A program made the translations under genes and the position numbers. A stretch of DNA of 33,122 nucleotides from the NCBI RefSeq assembly GCF_000428865.1, contig NZ_AUAT01000026.1:1-33122 (forward strand), read 5' to 3'. Positions 31,811 to 33,122 of the stretch are shown piece by piece. This DNA comes from Eremococcus coleocola DSM 15696. GTDB lineage: Bacteria > Bacillota > Bacilli > Lactobacillales > Aerococcaceae. How positions within the stretch are numbered: the stretch's first letter is position 1; the number at the start of each line of letters is the position of its first letter. A model generated the notes under the pieces. That model did no database searches and had not been told where the DNA came from. It saw only the letters and a list, made by a program, of their open reading frames with translations.

Positions 31811-32992
31811 ATGTGTGATTATTATAACACAAATCAACTCAGTTTGGACATCTCATATGCTTATATTCCTGAACCAAATCACACCGCTCATTATATCAAT
31901 CAACTCGTTGACCAATTAGAAGTCGATCATCCTTATGTCTTTGGACGGCCAAGAGAATATCCTTTGTCTTGCTTACTCAAACTCATTCTCTTCGCTTATA
32001 CTCGTGAGGTCTTCACCCGTCGGAAAATTGAACGTCTCGCTCAGGAAAACCTTACAGCTCAATGATTAACCCAAGGTCGGATTCCTTCACATACTACCAT
32101 TTGTCGCTGTCGAGTGGATGAATCCCTTCAAGACATTCTAGATCAAGGCTTTGAGAGTCTTGTCCACTTTCTTCGTCAACATCATTTAATGGATGACGCG
32201 CTCTTTATTGATAGCACTAAAATATTAGCCGATGCCAATAAGTATAGTTTTGTTTGGAAGACAAATACCATTCGTTACCAACAAGCAAATCAGGAACAGC
32301 TGCAACAGTTATTGTTGGAAATGAAAGCTGCCTACCCATCCCTTCAAATTCCTGAAGGATCTAATCAACTGGAAGAAGTGATGACACAGGTAGAGACCCG
32401 TTTAGAAGATTTAGCCGCAGAGGTTGAAACGACGAAGACTGTCTCACTAAATCCAGCCAAACAAGAACGCCGTACTCTAAAATCAAAACTAGGGAAATTA
32501 AATCAACGCATCCTTAAGAAAAAAGTCTATCAAAACCAACTCGAACTACTTGGTTCACGAAATTCCTATTCTAAAACAGATATCGACGCTACATTTATGC
32601 GGATGAAAGATGATCCCATGCGTAACGGCCAAACAAAACCGGGTTACAATCTTCAAATTGCGACGAATCATCAATTTATCCTAGCCTACAATATCTTTCC
32701 TAATCCATCCGATACCCGTACCTTACAACCCTTCTTTCAGTCCAATCGTTTTTTAATTGATTCTATGAAAACGGTGTGCCTTGATGCCGGTTACGGTTCA
32801 GAGTCTAATTACACGTATTTAGAAGACCAACATCTAAATCTTGAGTATTTAATTCCTTATGGAACAATGTTGAAGGAAACAAGCAAAGGTTGGGAAACCG
32901 ACGAGAAGAAAGTTCAAAATTGGTATTACTATGATAAAGATGATTATTATATTGATCGGAAATTTCAACTTGAAGTTAGCCACTTATCGTAA
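31811..32992 (+). pseudogene. IS1182-family transposase with in-frame TGA and lost C-terminus
   Basis: ATG 31811 follows AGAAAGGA. The N-terminal part (YIPEPNHTAHYINQLVDQLE and RPREYPLSCLLKLILFAYTR) is the DUF772-type N-domain of IS1182 transposases. The frame is broken by TGA at 32063-32065, where a tryptophan codon (TGG) is likely from context (RLAQENLTAQ-W-LTQGRIPSHTTICR), and continues without shift to 32992. The middle part contains FIDSTKILADANKYSFVWK (first catalytic aspartate) and CLDAGYGSESNY (second). The catalytic glutamate and the C-terminal region are missing, because homology ends with DDYYIDRKFQL. Two independent lesions make it inactive. Confidence 0.8.
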
Positions 32993-33122
32993 ACAATTTG
33001 TTACCTACTAACTTACTGTATTGGTCTATCTAGTCAGTGTTTGACAATGAGCTGAGGCATGATAGGGGCATTCCAAGGCTGGCCTCTGCCAGCTTCCCAG
33101 ACTTTCAGTCATGCCGAAGGAG
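32993..33122. other. Non-coding tail with nested hairpins, nature unknown
   Basis: After the broken transposase there is no gene I can see. The last 70 bases are GC-richer and form a stem GGCATGA (33056-33062) with TCATGCC (33109-33115). This encloses the perfect hairpin GCTGGC-CTCT-GCCAGC (33078-33093). It could be the end of another element or a structured RNA; the window is cut here. Confidence 0.4.

Larger units (their letters stand above)
31651..32992 (+). mobile_element. IS1182-type element, 5' part, 3' end missing
   Basis: The left terminal repeat starts GGGGCTGTATTAAAAGTCCC at 31651, a diverged match to the terminal repeat at the other window end. Two hairpins precede the transposase. 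The transposase homology stops near 32970-32992 and I see no right terminal repeat before the window ends, so the element is either truncated or interrupted. It has the same orientation as the partial element at 1-283. Confidence 0.65.

Noticed and set aside
32063-32065. TGA read as tryptophan (alternative genetic code) in the transposase
   Set aside because: All intact genes in the window use TGG for tryptophan and none has internal TGA; a single mutation explains it.

Overview
The window is low-GC Gram-positive DNA from the Lactobacillales. The evidence is strong GGAGG-type ribosome binding sites, sigma-A promoters, CcpA-type cre sites, many PTS permeases and an Xfp phosphoketolase. The gene content and the intergenic hairpin element would suit the Aerococcaceae (Aerococcus/Facklamia-like), but that placement is a guess.

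Layout. Positions 1-293 hold the 3' end of an IS1182-type element. They are followed by yebC, a probable uncharacterised structured RNA (1248-1352) and a cytoplasmic L-asparaginase. A 113-bp tandem repeat (2591-2970) precedes two tandem YjiH-family membrane proteins, which are separated by a 49-residue membrane miniprotein encoded on the opposite strand. A 691-residue secreted protein of unknown function follows (6649-8724). Positions 8852-10463 are a decay zone in which remnants of a NUDIX hydrolase, an ornithine cyclodeaminase-family protein and an FAD-dependent oxidoreductase are fused end to end. An apparently intact SLC13-type permease lies directly downstream.

From 12 kb on, the window is a carbohydrate-utilisation region. 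(i) nanE plus a glucose/GlcNAc-type PTS EIICB, with a divergent RpiR regulator, presumably handles amino sugars. (ii) A sorbitol operon in the order gutF-gutR-gutM-gutC-gutB-gutA is followed by a fructose-6-phosphate aldolase/transaldolase-like gene. (iii) A hairpin-rich repeat, a frameshifted class II aldolase and the Fis-type tail of a lost sigma-54 activator form a second decay zone. (iv) A complete L-ascorbate operon, ulaG-C-A-B-D-E-F, is followed by xfp, with ulaR divergent. The ascorbate route ends in D-xylulose-5-phosphate, the substrate of Xfp, so the last block reads as one pathway from vitamin C to acetyl-phosphate plus glyceraldehyde-3-phosphate. Sorbitol yields fructose-6-phosphate, which many Xfp enzymes also accept.

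The right end is a second IS1182-type element in the same orientation as the left one. Its transposase carries an in-frame TGA and loses its C-terminus. I found no tRNA, rRNA or CRISPR array. The most novel-looking items are the candidate small RNA at 1248-1352, the miniprotein between the YjiH paralogues, the 113-bp array and a nine-base homopolymer in the spacer of the ula promoter.
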